From positions 16,299 through 80,298 of the forward strand of contig CAILLA010000146.1 of NCBI GenBank assembly GCA_903834925.1: a stretch of 64,000 bases of DNA, read 5' to 3'. The stretch's first letter is position 1, and the number at the start of each line of letters is the position of its first letter. The notes under the pieces are model-generated. The model had not been told where the DNA came from, ran no database searches, and saw only the letters and a list, made by a program, of their open reading frames with translations. Made by a program: the position numbers and the translations under genes. Positions 47,114 through 57,203 of this stretch are shown one piece after another. Source of the stretch: an uncultured Schlesneria sp. (lineage in GTDB: Bacteria; Planctomycetota; Planctomycetia; Planctomycetales; Planctomycetaceae).

Positions 47114-49744
47114 CTATTTTCGACCGACCGACATTTCTCGCGATTCTTTGGCTTCATCCCAATCGTCGAGTGACATCACAACTTCTCGTGCCTGGCTCCC
47201 ATTATAGCCGCCGACAATACCATCTTCGGCCATCCAATCGATCATTCTCGCACCGCGCCCGTATCCGACTCCCAACGCCCGCTGCAATAACGAAACGCTA
47301 CCGCGACCTTCGCGAATGACGACTTCAACCGCCTGATCGTAAAGATCGTCTCGTTCGCGTGGCTCAGAAGCACCGCTGCTTTTTCCTCCCTTGCCACTCG
47401 GTGCAGCCGCCTTCAGTTGGACTAGTTCCTGATCGTACTGCGGCTCCTGATCCGCGAAGAATTCAATGACCTTGTTTACTTCTTCGTCACTGACGTAAGT
47501 CCCCTGGGCACGTCGCAGAGCGCTCGTTTCGGGAGCCATGTACAACATGTCCCCTTTTCCCAGCAATTTGTCCGCCCCCATCTCATCCAGCACGACGCGG
47601 CTGTCCATGCGACTCGCGACCTGGAACGATATTCTCGCAGGTAAGTTCGATTTAATCAGCCCCGTGATCACGTCGACAGTCGGCTTTTGAGTCGCCAGGA
47701 CCAGGTGGATCCCGACGGCTCGGGATTTTTGAGCCAAACGAATAATATGCCCTTCAACATCCTTGCCCGATGTCATCATCATATCAGCCATTTCGTCGGC
47801 GATGATGACGATGTAGGGCATGGTCTCGGGGATCGTTGTCGCTTCTTCAGTCCCCGCTTCCAAACCGAGTTTTTCCAGGACCTTTTCGCGTCCAAGTTTA
47901 TTGAAGCTGTCGATATGACGGACCCCAACGGCAGAAAGGAGTTGGTATCGTTCTTCCATCTTTTCCACGGCCCAACCGAGGACAGCTTCGGCCTTCTTCA
48001 TATCGGTGATTACCGGATGCATCAGGTGTGGAATGCGGCTGTAAGGACTTAGCTCGACCATTTTCGGGTCAATCATAAGCATCTTGACTTGTTCCGGACT
48101 TCGCGTCATCAGCATCGAAACAATCAGGGTATTGAGACAAACACTTTTCCCTGTGCCCGTTCGGCCGGCGATTAACAGATGCGGCATCTTGCACATGTCA
48201 ACAATGAGTGGTTTTCCGCTGGCATCCTTTCCCAGGAACATCGGGATCGCTTTCTTGCTGATCTCAGCACCACAGGAATCAATCAGCTCTTTGAGTCGAA
48301 CCATCACTCGAACGTCGTTGGGGACTTCGACGCCAACGGTATTCTTGCCTGGGATCGGCGCGATGACGCGTACAGAAGAGACGCGTAAACCAATCGCCAG
48401 GTCGTCTGCAAGCGAGGTGATTTTCGACAGGCGCAGGCCCTTTTCGAGTTCCAGCTCGAATTGCGTGATGACCGGGCCCGTGTCAATTTCGACGACTTTC
48501 ACATTCAGACCAAATTCCTGAAAGGTCTTCTCTAGTGTCGCGGCTGCAATTTGAGCCTTGGCTGCTAACAGGTCGTACGGAAACGCTTCCGCATCATCGA
48601 GAATTGACGTGTCAGGTAAACGATAGGGCTCACGAAATGCCGATGACGGCGCTGACTCTAATCTACTGTGTGGGATGTTATTCATTCCAACAGGAGGATT
48701 CACGCGAATCGGTGACCGTCCGGGAGACAACAAAAATGACTTTGGTGCTGCGTCCAATGATTCGTCACTTGAACTCGCAGGTGCAAGTTCATCCAGCGAC
48801 TTGGCTTGAGAACGTTTTGATCGCTGGCGCGGCTGGAAGGGAATGGTTTCCAGTTCCGCAGTTTCGTGGGCTGAATCCAAGTCCGCCTCGGGAGGCAGTG
48901 AAGTTTCCGGTTCATCCGTTGATGATGAAATCACGCTGGCAACGGCTGCCAGCTCTTGTGGCGACAGGTTGCCATCGCTTACGACGACTTGAGTGTTCGA
49001 TACAGACGAGATTTCGGGTGGCTCGTTAATTCGAACCTTGGAAACGACAGAATCCGGCTCTCGCGCCGGATCGTCTACGGGTTCTTTGCTTTCATGATTG
49101 TCTTTGGGAATATCGTGCCCAGGTTCAGTCTGATGTGAAGCTTCAGCCACATTGATAAGGGGATCGACTGTTGATCGCTTTCCAAACGCCAGTTGACTCC
49201 ACATCGTGATCGGCAACAACAAGAAACCAATTACTGTTCGGACGAGATGTTGTTCGCCCGTCAGCAACACACCCGCAATGGTTGCGGTGACAATTAACAC
49301 CAGGCTGCCGACTCGAGAAAAATGCTGATCGAGCAGGATTCCACCCCAGGCCCCAACGAACCCGCCGCTTCCTACCATTGATCCCGCAAGCGAAACTGGC
49401 AGAAACCATTGTGCAGCGACGCAAGTTGCAACCAAAATGAGAATCATGCCACTGAATCGAGTGACCGGGTCTCTATAGACATCGCGTGCAAACAAACGAA
49501 TGTCGAGAACAATCAAGGCTAACAGCAGAAAGTACGCTCCCGCCCCAACGGCGACGATTAGATGATGCGCTAAGAGAGCCCCTGCAATACCGCAAAGGTT
49601 CGAGGGCTGAACATGATTCGGATAGACAACTTGTGCAGGAGAATCAGCAGGATCATAACTGACGAGACTCAGCCCAAGGAACACCGCCATCGCCAGGACG
49701 GCGAGCGCCAGCAGATCAGTCCTCAGCCGCGCGTAATCGAGCAT
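47114..49744 (-). CDS. ftsK: DNA translocase FtsK/SpoIIIE
   Basis: Protein of about 876 residues: four or five N-terminal membrane helices (to about 190), a variable linker (about 200-380), the RecA-like motor with Walker A AGRTGTGKSVCLN and Walker B in VIIADEMADMMM, and a gamma winged-helix domain (AVEVVIREGRGSVSLLQRALGVGYGRGARMIDWM) that recognises polar chromosome sequences. It pumps DNA at the septum and aids dimer resolution. ATG 49744 follows GGGGGGAA. It lies about 200 bases downstream of coaB at the end of the housekeeping run. Confidence 0.95.
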   Translation of the reverse strand: MLDYARLRTDLLALAVLAMAVFLGLSLVSYDPADSPAQVVYPNHVQPSNLCGIAGALLAHHLIVAVGAGAYFLLLALIVLDIRLFARDVYRDPVTRFSGMILILVATCVAAQWFLPVSLAGSMVGSGGFVGAWGGILLDQHFSRVGSLVLIVTATIAGVLLTGEQHLVRTVIGFLLLPITMWSQLAFGKRSTVDPLINVAEASHQTEPGHDIPKDNHESKEPVDDPAREPDSVVSKVRINEPPEISSVSNTQVVVSDGNLSPQELAAVASVISSSTDEPETSLPPEADLDSAHETAELETIPFQPRQRSKRSQAKSLDELAPASSSDESLDAAPKSFLLSPGRSPIRVNPPVGMNNIPHSRLESAPSSAFREPYRLPDTSILDDAEAFPYDLLAAKAQIAAATLEKTFQEFGLNVKVVEIDTGPVITQFELELEKGLRLSKITSLADDLAIGLRVSSVRVIAPIPGKNTVGVEVPNDVRVMVRLKELIDSCGAEISKKAIPMFLGKDASGKPLIVDMCKMPHLLIAGRTGTGKSVCLNTLIVSMLMTRSPEQVKMLMIDPKMVELSPYSRIPHLMHPVITDMKKAEAVLGWAVEKMEERYQLLSAVGVRHIDSFNKLGREKVLEKLGLEAGTEEATTIPETMPYIVIIADEMADMMMTSGKDVEGHIIRLAQKSRAVGIHLVLATQKPTVDVITGLIKSNLPARISFQVASRMDSRVVLDEMGADKLLGKGDMLYMAPETSALRRAQGTYVSDEEVNKVIEFFADQEPQYDQELVQLKAAAPSGKGGKSSGASEPRERDDLYDQAVEVVIREGRGSVSLLQRALGVGYGRGARMIDWMAEDGIVGGYNGSQAREVVMSLDDWDEAKESREMSVGRK

Positions 49745-49940
49745 CGTTCCCCCCGCCAGCCCATTCATCAAAATCAATGAGAAAACCGGACGGCCAAATT
49801 GACCGAAACGCTCACATGAGGGTCTCGCGTCCTTGAAACCTATCACGGATATTTGGACTCGGTTGAGAAAACGCCTCGCACAACACGGTGTTTTTTGTAA
49901 ACACGGTCCGGTCGTACCGATCGTGCCGACAATGACGGGT

Positions 49941-50567
49941 TCATTTCAACAGGTTGTCAGCAATCCACTGCCAGAGATGTCGCGCGACATCAAGTTTCTC
50001 GCCAGAAAACGCGGCGTCACTCACTCCGGCCCGATTGATGATCTCAATTTGATTTGAGGTCGATCCGATCGCCGTGGGTCGATTCAGAACAATGGCATCA
50101 CAGTTCTTTTGCTTTAATTTTCGCAGAGCATTGACGTGCGCGAACTCGTCTGATTCCAGTGCGAAACCGACGATCCAACGGTTCCCTTTCTGCACTCCGA
50201 GCGCAGCAAGAACATCCGCCGTTTCGACCAGTTCAAGTTCGAGAGAGACGCCGGTCTTCGCCAGTTTTCCCGGAAACCGTTCCCGAGGTCGATAGTCACA
50301 GACGGCGGCGGTTGCAATCACCCCCTGGCAATCAATGAAAAGTCGACTGCACGTATCGTTCAAATCCTGGGTCGTTTCGACCTGATGAACTTCACAGCCC
50401 GCTGGCGCGGTCAACATCACCGGGCCGCTGACGAGGACGGCTTGATGCCCCGCCGCGATCACGGCTTCAGCGATCGCATACCCCATCCGCCCGCTACTCG
50501 CGTTCGACAAATAACGCACATCGTCCAAATACTCACGCGTCGGGCCGGCTGTGATCAAAATTCGCAT
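49941..50567 (-). CDS. coaB: Phosphopantothenate-cysteine ligase (CoaB)
   Basis: Protein of 208 residues starting MRILITAGPTREYLDDVRYLSNASSGRMGYAIAEA, the CoaB (DFP C-terminal) signature; it joins cysteine to 4'-phosphopantothenate in coenzyme A synthesis. In most bacteria it is fused behind CoaC; here it is a separate gene 33 bases after coaC. Length is that of the isolated ligase domain. Confidence 0.92.
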   Translation of the reverse strand: MRILITAGPTREYLDDVRYLSNASSGRMGYAIAEAVIAAGHQAVLVSGPVMLTAPAGCEVHQVETTQDLNDTCSRLFIDCQGVIATAAVCDYRPRERFPGKLAKTGVSLELELVETADVLAALGVQKGNRWIVGFALESDEFAHVNALRKLKQKNCDAIVLNRPTAIGSTSNQIEIINRAGVSDAAFSGEKLDVARHLWQWIADNLLK

Positions 50568-50600
50568 GCAATGGATTTCATGATCTTGGGTTCTTGACCG

Positions 50601-51146
50601 TCAGCTTTGGCCGAAAAGATAATTGATCGCCGCCAGGATTTCAGCCGGCTCTGCCATGCGACCGCTTCCGATCTGCCCGCAACTGAGCCAACCAGCACCA
50701 GGGTCAACAAAGTGAGCACCGTCGGAACGTAGCTGAGACACGTTCCGCTGCACGGATTTTTTGTCCCACATGTCACAGTTCATTGCAGGGGCGATGAGCA
50801 GCGGACATGTTGCCGTAAGAACCAGCGTCGAAAGCAAATCGCCAGCAAACCCACCTGCCGCCTGTGCCAGAAAGTTTGCAGTCGCCGGGGCAACGACAAA
50901 CAATCTGGCTCGTCTGGCAAGGCCGATGTGTTCACCTTGAAAGTGCTCAATCGGCCTGAAGGCGTCCGAATAAACTGGTCGACCCGTTAATGCTTCGAAG
51001 GTTGTCGCCCCGATGAATTGCCGGGCTGACTCTGTCATCACAACGGAAACGAAATCACCCTGCTGGACAATCTTACTGCATAAATCTGCAGCCTTATACG
51101 CAGCAACCCCCCCGGTCACCCCCAATAGAATCTCGCGACCCGTCAT
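50601..51146 (-). CDS. coaC: Phosphopantothenoylcysteine decarboxylase (CoaC)
   Basis: Flavoprotein of 181 residues. [19 protein letters not shown] binds [12 protein letters not shown] holds the catalytic His; PAMNCDMW is the substrate-binding motif and [16 protein letters not shown] contains the reactive Cys. It decarboxylates phosphopantothenoylcysteine, the step after CoaB. Adjacent coaB completes the pair. Confidence 0.94.
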   Translation of the reverse strand: MTGREILLGVTGGVAAYKAADLCSKIVQQGDFVSVVMTESARQFIGATTFEALTGRPVYSDAFRPIEHFQGEHIGLARRARLFVVAPATANFLAQAAGGFAGDLLSTLVLTATCPLLIAPAMNCDMWDKKSVQRNVSQLRSDGAHFVDPGAGWLSCGQIGSGRMAEPAEILAAINYLFGQS

Positions 51147-51237
51147 AGCCCGTGCGGCCTTGATTAAGAGTCAGTTGATGGGACTCATTTGGAATGCCCG
51201 ATTGATCCCGGATGATCGCCATCATTTCCCAAGGGAA

Positions 51238-51504
51238 TTACATGTCGTCGAGTGAAGGACCGCTGGAAAAATGTCGTTCGCGATTTTCGTCATTTCGAGT
51301 CATGACGGCTCCGCTTGCGTCCAGGTAAATCTTGTCCTGAATAATTTCCTGCACGACGATTTCCATTGGGTTCTTGGTCTGAATCTCAACCAACGGTCGC
51401 GTTCCACGGTTCAAAACAACCATCCGCTTTTGGATCAGCGAAGACAGTTTAAACCGGCCGCCGACCTTCTTGACAATCTCTTCTTCTTTCAATTCGTCCA
51501 GCAT
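51238..51504 (-). CDS. rpoZ: RNA polymerase omega subunit
   Basis: Small protein of 88 residues: [23 protein letters not shown] matches omega, which helps assemble RNA polymerase and senses ppGpp in some bacteria. Its place directly after gmk is the classic bacterial order gmk-rpoZ. The C-terminal tail is short and polar. Confidence 0.88.
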   Translation of the reverse strand: MLDELKEEEIVKKVGGRFKLSSLIQKRMVVLNRGTRPLVEIQTKNPMEIVVQEIIQDKIYLDASGAVMTRNDENRERHFSSGPSLDDM

Positions 51505-51521
51505 TACAGATTCCAGTTCGT

Positions 51522-52112
51522 CTAATTCGCATGCTTCACAATGATGGATTTAATCTCATCCACGGCTCGGACAAGGTCATCATTCACTACTTGATAACAA
51601 TAACGGCTTGCTAACGCTAGCTCTTGATGGACCTTCTGCAATCTTCGTTGAATTGTTTCTTCGGAATCCGTCCCTCTGGAACGCAATCGTTGTTCGCAAA
51701 TCTCGATTGACGGAGGCTTTAAGAAAATCGTCAGCGCATCAGGATAAAACTCGACAACTTTAAATGCCCCCTGGACATCGACTTCGAGAAACGCCCAGCC
51801 TTTTGCCTCTTTTGCCCTTTGGATCTCAGATTTCAGGGTTCCATACCAATATCCCGCACCAAAGACCTCGGCCGTCTCCAAAAAGTCGCCGCGATCACGC
51901 CGCTTCACAAATTCGTCGGTTGTCAGGAAATAATAGGCAACTCCGTCAACCTCGCCCTTGCGCTGCGGCCTTGTCGTCGCGGAAATTACCTTGACCAGCG
52001 GGACAGGCGACTCTGAAACCAAACGGTCAACGATCGTTGTTTTGCCGCTACCACTTGGTCCCGACAACACAAGGATTTGAAAATTGCCTTCGTACGGCGA
52101 TGCGTTTGACAT
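51522..52112 (-). CDS. gmk: Guanylate kinase
   Basis: Enzyme of 196 residues phosphorylating GMP to GDP. P-loop [18 protein letters not shown]-binding [21 protein letters not shown] and [12 protein letters not shown] are present. ATG 52112 (MSNASPYEG) is preferred to 52181. Its stop lies 17 bases before rpoZ and it follows yicC, as in many bacteria. Confidence 0.95.
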   Translation of the reverse strand: MSNASPYEGNFQILVLSGPSGSGKTTIVDRLVSESPVPLVKVISATTRPQRKGEVDGVAYYFLTTDEFVKRRDRGDFLETAEVFGAGYWYGTLKSEIQRAKEAKGWAFLEVDVQGAFKVVEFYPDALTIFLKPPSIEICEQRLRSRGTDSEETIQRRLQKVHQELALASRYCYQVVNDDLVRAVDEIKSIIVKHAN

Positions 52113-52208
52113 AATTAAATCGCCCGTAAGCTTATGTGTCAGCAAAACTTGCAGTCTGTGTTGGGCTTGATTCACGATCAAAAGGGTGGCTGCTCCACCG
52201 TGCTGCGA

Positions 52209-53090
52209 TCACTCAACGTTCTGCACAATCTCACGAATTCGCTCGACGCTCGACTTTAAATCTACGGCCGAATGTGACAGACCGACATGGTTTGCCTTTG
52301 AACCGATTGTATTCACTTCGCGAAACATTTCCTGACAAAGAAAATCCAGCTTTCGCCCCGGGGACTTTTCCCCTTCAATCAACGTAAAGAACTGACTGAT
52401 GTGACTTCGTAACCTCGTGATTTCTTCATGGATATCGCATCGATCCGCATAGATGGCAACTTCCCTGATCACATCCTCCGGCTCAAACTTGACATCCGTT
52501 CCTGAAAGCAGATCTCGAGTTCTTTGAACGAGTTTTTCATGATAATCACGTGCAACTTGAGGTGCCATGACCACGATTTGCTCCAGAACTGATTCGATCG
52601 ACTGACACAACTGACGTAGTTCGAATGCTGTTGAAGATCCTTCTTTCTGGCGAAACTCCTGTAAGTGTTTCGCGGCACTCTTAACCGCCTGCTCGACCAA
52701 CGGCCAGAGATGCTCGACGACATCGCTGCCAAAAGAGTCATCGCTAAGTACGCCAGGCAAATTCAGCAAACGTGTTGGATCGGGTGGTTGTACCGACAAC
52801 TCACGACAGACGTCGTTAAGTTGAGTCCAATAAGATTTCAACACTTCTGTATTCAATCGAGGTCCAGCGGAATCGCCGGACTGATCGATTTTCAACGAGA
52901 GATACACAGACCCTCGGGAAATTGTCTCGCGAAGCAGGCGCTCGAATTCTGCTTCCTGCTGAAGAAATCCATCGGGGCACCGCAGCGACAACTTGAAGTG
53001 CCGGTTGTTCACCGTTCGAATTTCGACACGACAAAACCCTTGTTCGTTCTGAACAATCGATTCGCCATATCCCGTCATACTCAGCAGCAC
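52209..53090 (-). CDS. YicC family endoribonuclease-like protein
   Basis: Protein of about 293 residues. LLSMTGYGES is the family N-terminus; C-terminal EGEKSPGRKLDFLCQEMFREVNTIGSKA is the DUF1732 block. E. coli YicC (RnyA-like) is reported as an endoribonuclease that influences small RNA decay. The start is uncertain: a GTG at 53090 gives the usual (M)LLSMTGYG start with AGG upstream, and an ATG lies at 53078. It is followed by gmk. Confidence 0.9.
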   Translation of the reverse strand: MLLSMTGYGESIVQNEQGFCRVEIRTVNNRHFKLSLRCPDGFLQQEAEFERLLRETISRGSVYLSLKIDQSGDSAGPRLNTEVLKSYWTQLNDVCRELSVQPPDPTRLLNLPGVLSDDSFGSDVVEHLWPLVEQAVKSAAKHLQEFRQKEGSSTAFELRQLCQSIESVLEQIVVMAPQVARDYHEKLVQRTRDLLSGTDVKFEPEDVIREVAIYADRCDIHEEITRLRSHISQFFTLIEGEKSPGRKLDFLCQEMFREVNTIGSKANHVGLSHSAVDLKSSVERIREIVQNVE

Positions 53091-53177
53091 GAACTTGCAC
53101 CTGAAAAGAGGCAACTTCCGATCACTGACAAAAACGTTCGAACCATTGTCGACCGATTCGACAATATTCGAGTTTTC

Positions 53178-53729
53178 TCAGTTCTTCTCGCCTTCGGGAG
53201 CGGGATTTTCTGTCTTCTTCTCGGCATCGGATGGCGACACTGGTTCGAGATCTTTCTTGTCAGCCTCTGGTTTCTTCACTTCGTCTTCAACCACAGGCTT
53301 TTTGTTGTCTGGAGTCTCAGATTTCGTTTCCGGTTTAGTTTCAGAATCCAGATCGAGCTTCAGATTGTCTTTATCGCCATCATCTGTAGTTTCGTCTTGA
53401 GAAGAGTCGTTCGTTGTACTTCCTTTTGCCTTAGAATCTTCGCCTGCTTTTGCTTTTGGCCGATCCGGAAGTCCGGTAGCACGTTGACCCGTCGAGTTAT
53501 GCAAGGCAACGACGCTTCCCGCACAAAGAAGAATCCATGCGGCAGCGACGCCGATTGTAATTCGAGTAAAAACATCGCCGGCTTTTGTTCCAAAAGCGCT
53601 TTGGCCACCCATTCCACCAAACGCGCCGGCTAACCCGCCCCCTCGGCCTCGTTGCAATAAAATGAGGCCAATAAGAAACAGGCCGGCAAACATTAGAAGG
53701 GTCATCAATAAGTACGAGAACGTGATCAT
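53178..53729 (-). CDS. secG: Preprotein translocase subunit SecG with long acidic tail
   Basis: SecG core in the first about 80 residues: helix [52 protein letters not shown], then a second helix. The core associates with SecYE in protein export. The remaining about 100 residues are highly charged (Lys, Glu, Asp, Thr) and low complexity; E. coli SecG ends after about 110. It is likely a flexible cytosolic tail. It lies between tpiA and yicC. Confidence 0.93.
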   Translation of the reverse strand: MITFSYLLMTLLMFAGLFLIGLILLQRGRGGGLAGAFGGMGGQSAFGTKAGDVFTRITIGVAAAWILLCAGSVVALHNSTGQRATGLPDRPKAKAGEDSKAKGSTTNDSSQDETTDDGDKDNLKLDLDSETKPETKSETPDNKKPVVEDEVKKPEADKKDLEPVSPSDAEKKTENPAPEGEKN

Positions 53730-53835
53730 GAAACCGTCGTCTTTCCATCGTCAGAATAGAGCAGATGATTCGCTAACGTGTTTGACGCCGTTCTTCCATC
53801 AGCACAAAACAGGAAGACTGGTCAAAACAGAAGTG

Positions 53836-54627
53836 TTAATGTGTTTTTGCAATCTCTTCGGCAGCACGAATGATGGCCAGGAACTGATCCGATTTCAAAC
53901 TGGCTCCGCCGACTAAGGCCCCGTCAATGTTCGGCTTTGCAAGCAGTTCCTTTGCATTGTCCCCCTTGACGCTTCCCCCGTATTGGATTCGGGTGGCGTC
54001 GGCGACCGCTTGGCCAAATCGGCTGGCAAGCCATTTGCGAATGTACGCATGGGTTTCTTCAGCCTGCTCGGGTGAAGCCGTAACACCTGTTCCAATAGCC
54101 CAGACTGGCTCGTAAGCAATGACAACCTTGGCCATCTGCTCGGAAGACAAGTTCAGCAACCCATTAGTGAGTTGCGTTTCCAGCACGGATTCGGTTCGGC
54201 CGGTTTTTCGATCTTCCAGCAACTCGCCAATACAAAAAATGACATTGAGACCACGTTCGATTGACGCGATCAACTTTTTGTTGATCACTTCGTCAGTATC
54301 GCCGAAAAACTGACGTCGCTCACTATGCCCCAGGATAACCCATTGGCAACCGACATCGAGCAGCATTTCAATCGCGACTTCGCCAGTAAACGCCCCGGGC
54401 TTCTCAGGGGAAACGTTTTGGCCGCCGAGTAAGACTTGGGACCCGCGAATCTTTTCAGCAATCGGGATCAAGTAAGGAGCGGGGGGGCAAACACCCACAT
54501 CAACACCCGACACACCCTGCGCAAGTCCATGCACGATCTCTGCAGCGAGCGACTGCCCAGACTGCAGAGTTGTGTTCATCTTCCAATTACCGACGATAAA
54601 AAGCGTCCGTGTCAACTGATTACCCAA
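53836..54627 (-). CDS. tpiA: Triosephosphate isomerase
   Basis: Glycolytic enzyme of 263 residues. GNWKMN holds the catalytic Lys, ILGHSERR the His and [13 protein letters not shown] the Glu base; the phosphate-binding IQYGGSV and GGASLK are also intact. Overlaps pheA by eight bases, so translation is coupled. Confidence 0.97.
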   Translation of the reverse strand: MGNQLTRTLFIVGNWKMNTTLQSGQSLAAEIVHGLAQGVSGVDVGVCPPAPYLIPIAEKIRGSQVLLGGQNVSPEKPGAFTGEVAIEMLLDVGCQWVILGHSERRQFFGDTDEVINKKLIASIERGLNVIFCIGELLEDRKTGRTESVLETQLTNGLLNLSSEQMAKVVIAYEPVWAIGTGVTASPEQAEETHAYIRKWLASRFGQAVADATRIQYGGSVKGDNAKELLAKPNIDGALVGGASLKSDQFLAIIRAAEEIAKTH

Positions 54628-55774
54628 TCATTTCACTGCGAGGATACGAGCCCAGCACTTCCATACGAACCGCTTGACGTTCAAGTTCTTCCAAAGTTCG
54701 TTTCACCTTGGCGTCTTTTGCATGGCCTTCGCAATCAATAAAGAAAATATAACCGCTTTCTGCCCCTCGCAAAGGGAAGGATTCAATCCAGGTCAAATTA
54801 ATTTTATTTTGCTTAAAAGAGGCCAATGCATCTGCCAACGCACCAGGCTTATCACCGATTTGAAGCAACAACGACGTTCTGTCCCGTCCGGTCGGACCAA
54901 CTGGCTTGTCACCAATCATCGCAAATCGAGTGACATTGTTTTTGTTGTCTTCAACCGAATCGGCAAGGATCTGCAATCCATACTCGACTGCCGCTTGACG
55001 ACTCGCGATCGCTCCAGCACCTGGCTTATCACGAGCCAACTGCGCTGCCGTCGATGTACTGGTAACCTCAATTAGCCTTGCTTGTGGCATGTTTCGGCTT
55101 AGCCAGTCGCGACATTGCGAAAGTGCTTGCGGCTTGCTGTAAACCTCGTTGATTTCACCGCGGGAGACTTTTCCGAGGAGGTTGTGGTGAATACATAATT
55201 GAATCTCACCACAAATTCTGAGCGGAAGCCGAGTAAACATATCCAGTGTATCGATAATCCGCCCGTCGGTGCTGTTTTCGATCGGCACTACGCCGAAGTC
55301 GGCGTGGCCACGGTTCACTTCTTCGAAAACTGCCGCAATAGTATTTACAGGAATCAGATCGGATGACTCCCCAAACCGCTCTACCGCAGCCATATGCGTA
55401 AAACTGAAAGCTGGCCCAAGGTACGTTACACGACGTGGGCGGACTCGGTTTCTGACGGCACTTAAAACCTGACGAAAAACGCCTCGAACAGCATCAGCAG
55501 GCAATGGCCCCTGGTTTTCGCCTTCAATTCTTTTCAGCAAATCATCGTCAGACCGTGGATCGTAAGTCGCTGACCACCAGTTCGGATCAGATTCAATCAA
55601 TTTCGCCGTTGCGGCAGCACGACGATTGATCAACTTGAGGATTTCCGAATCCAGTTTCGCCATTTCCGTCGCCGAAGTTGCTGCGGCACGGGGCGCAGAA
55701 CTGGTCGTGGTTTTGGCGGAAGCCGGTGCGACACTGTTCTTTACGGCCTTTTTTGGCACCGGTTTACTGGCCAT
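54620..55774 (-). CDS. pheA: Chorismate mutase/prephenate dehydratase
   Basis: Bifunctional enzyme of 384 residues for phenylalanine synthesis. A short Ala/Lys/Ser-rich tail is followed by a chorismate mutase helix region (about 35-85, [23 protein letters not shown]), prephenate dehydratase (about 115-295, [26 protein letters not shown]) and a C-terminal ACT domain with [16 protein letters not shown] and WIESFPLRG (ESFP in place of ESRP), which binds Phe for feedback control. First gene of the minus-strand housekeeping run. Confidence 0.95.
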   Translation of the reverse strand: MASKPVPKKAVKNSVAPASAKTTTSSAPRAAATSATEMAKLDSEILKLINRRAAATAKLIESDPNWWSATYDPRSDDDLLKRIEGENQGPLPADAVRGVFRQVLSAVRNRVRPRRVTYLGPAFSFTHMAAVERFGESSDLIPVNTIAAVFEEVNRGHADFGVVPIENSTDGRIIDTLDMFTRLPLRICGEIQLCIHHNLLGKVSRGEINEVYSKPQALSQCRDWLSRNMPQARLIEVTSTSTAAQLARDKPGAGAIASRQAAVEYGLQILADSVEDNKNNVTRFAMIGDKPVGPTGRDRTSLLLQIGDKPGALADALASFKQNKINLTWIESFPLRGAESGYIFFIDCEGHAKDAKVKRTLEELERQAVRMEVLGSYPRSEMIG

Positions 55775-55893
55775 CCAAGCAACTCCGCAGTAGGTTCGAG
55801 GTTCTACATCAAAACTTGATAATTGCTGATACTAAATTTCAAGAAATCTTTTACAGCTGAACCACGATAATTGCAAGGAATCGACTTAGCTAA

Positions 55894-55932
55894 GAAAAAA
55901 GCCCCGGCAAACAAGTCATGCTTGCCGGGGCT
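55894..55932 (-). terminator. Intrinsic terminator on the minus strand
   Basis: Read on the minus strand: AGCCCCGGCAA stem partner, loop, then its complement followed by TTTTTTC. The 11-bp GC-rich stem pairs 55900-55910 with 55922-55932. It lies 20 bases after the small acidic gene and also separates it from pheA. Confidence 0.9.
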
Positions 55933-55952
55933 CAAAGTCAAATTGGGAAAAA

Positions 55953-56231
55953 TCAACCCTTTTGGATCAGGCGAGGAATCGCACCGGGGCTATGATCGTA
56001 ACAGTCATTTTCGTGCCAAAGCGGAACTCCGGCAGCGTATCTGGCTGCCAACATCAGCACTTTTTCTTCAGAACCAGGCTTTGCGACGGTTGGGCCCCCT
56101 GGATCAATACCAAGTGAATCAAAGTCGATTTCCTCGAAAATCGCTTCTTCACCCAAATCAGAACCGTCGAAGTCCTCGCCGGCCAAGTCCAGTTCCGGGT
56201 CCATTTCGTCAACGTCAAAGTCAAACGACAT
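55953..56231 (-). CDS. Small acidic protein of unknown function
   Basis: A 92-residue protein with a highly acidic N-terminal half (about 25 Asp or Glu in the first 45) and a neutral C-terminal half with LMLAARYAAGVPLWHENDCYDHSPGAIPRLI. Not recognised. The case for a real gene: ATG 56231 has GGAG at good spacing, and an intrinsic terminator lies directly after its stop. It is a monocistronic unit in an otherwise housekeeping area; related planctomycete proteins probably exist, but I cannot confirm that. Confidence 0.75.
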   Translation of the reverse strand: MSFDFDVDEMDPELDLAGEDFDGSDLGEEAIFEEIDFDSLGIDPGGPTVAKPGSEEKVLMLAARYAAGVPLWHENDCYDHSPGAIPRLIQKG

Positions 56232-56516
56232 CAGTTAGCTCCACAATCCGATACACATGAACACGTTGTTTTGTTCACACCAACTACCACCGCGAGTGGG
56301 GCGCAAGCAATTGCATTCCCAGCTGGGCATTGTTGAGTCCACGGGGGCAATTGTCAACGATTTTCTTTGCAGACAGAAAAAACATTTTTAATGAGAACCA
56401 CGTACAGCCTGCATGAATTGCCTGACGCGCAATCATGTGGCGATCTCTGTATTCTGGGTTGGGAAACCAATGAATTGCTGAAGATCTTGACCAAATCAAC
56501 ACCGCTAAGAGTCATC

Positions 56517-57170
56517 ATGTCGTTTCGTCGCTACATCCTCGCTTCTCGATCACCACGTCGGCTGGAGCTTTTGCAACTTGTGATTCATCCAGAATTAATT
56601 GCGGTCCGTCCGCCAGAATCGGCAGCCGAAGCCGGTTTCGACGATTGCCAGGACATGGAAAGCATCAAGTTTCGGATGCTGGAGATCGCTCGGCACAAAG
56701 CCGAACAAGTCCAGCGACAACTTAACCAAGAAGAATCGGAGCTTTACGAGCGACCCCGCACATTAATCATCGCCGCCGATACGACAGTGATTGTCAAGAA
56801 CTCAATCGGGCAGCCGATTGTCTTAGGCCAACCACCGGAAACAGACGAATGGCGTGAAATCGTTCGAAACTGGTTCCTTGATTATTATGCTGGCAAGACG
56901 CATTGCGCTGCGACCGCGTTACATGTCATAACACCCGACGGCCGAACAGCCGAAAGGGTTGTTGAGACACAAGTCACTTTCCGAGCGAATGTCGAGCTCT
57001 GGCTGAACTGGTACCTGCTCACGGGTGAACCGCGAGGCAAAGCAGGCGGGTATGCCCTTCAAGGGGCCGCAAGCGTGTTTATCGAGCGAGTCGAAGGAAG
57101 CCTGAGCAACGTCGTAGGATTGCCTCTCGAAGCGATGCTTGAGCTGTTTGCCGAGGTTTCGCTTCGATAG
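56517..57170 (+). CDS. Maf family nucleotide pyrophosphatase
   Basis: Protein of about 217 residues: ILASRSPRRLELL gives the Maf N-terminal Ser-Arg-Arg motif, and IIAADTTVIV the catalytic Asp. Maf proteins hydrolyse non-canonical or m-type NTPs and affect septum formation. The EAGFDD region and GKAGGYALQGAASVFIERVEGSLSNVVGLPL match family blocks. ATG 56517 chosen; the frame opens earlier at 56367 but upstream residues do not fit. Converges with gspF after 33 bases. Confidence 0.9.
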   Translation: MSFRRYILASRSPRRLELLQLVIHPELIAVRPPESAAEAGFDDCQDMESIKFRMLEIARHKAEQVQRQLNQEESELYERPRTLIIAADTTVIVKNSIGQPIVLGQPPETDEWREIVRNWFLDYYAGKTHCAATALHVITPDGRTAERVVETQVTFRANVELWLNWYLLTGEPRGKAGGYALQGAASVFIERVEGSLSNVVGLPLEAMLELFAEVSLR

Positions 57171-57203
57171 TCTCGCGTCGCAGTTCGAGAGAAATTCGCT
57201 GCC

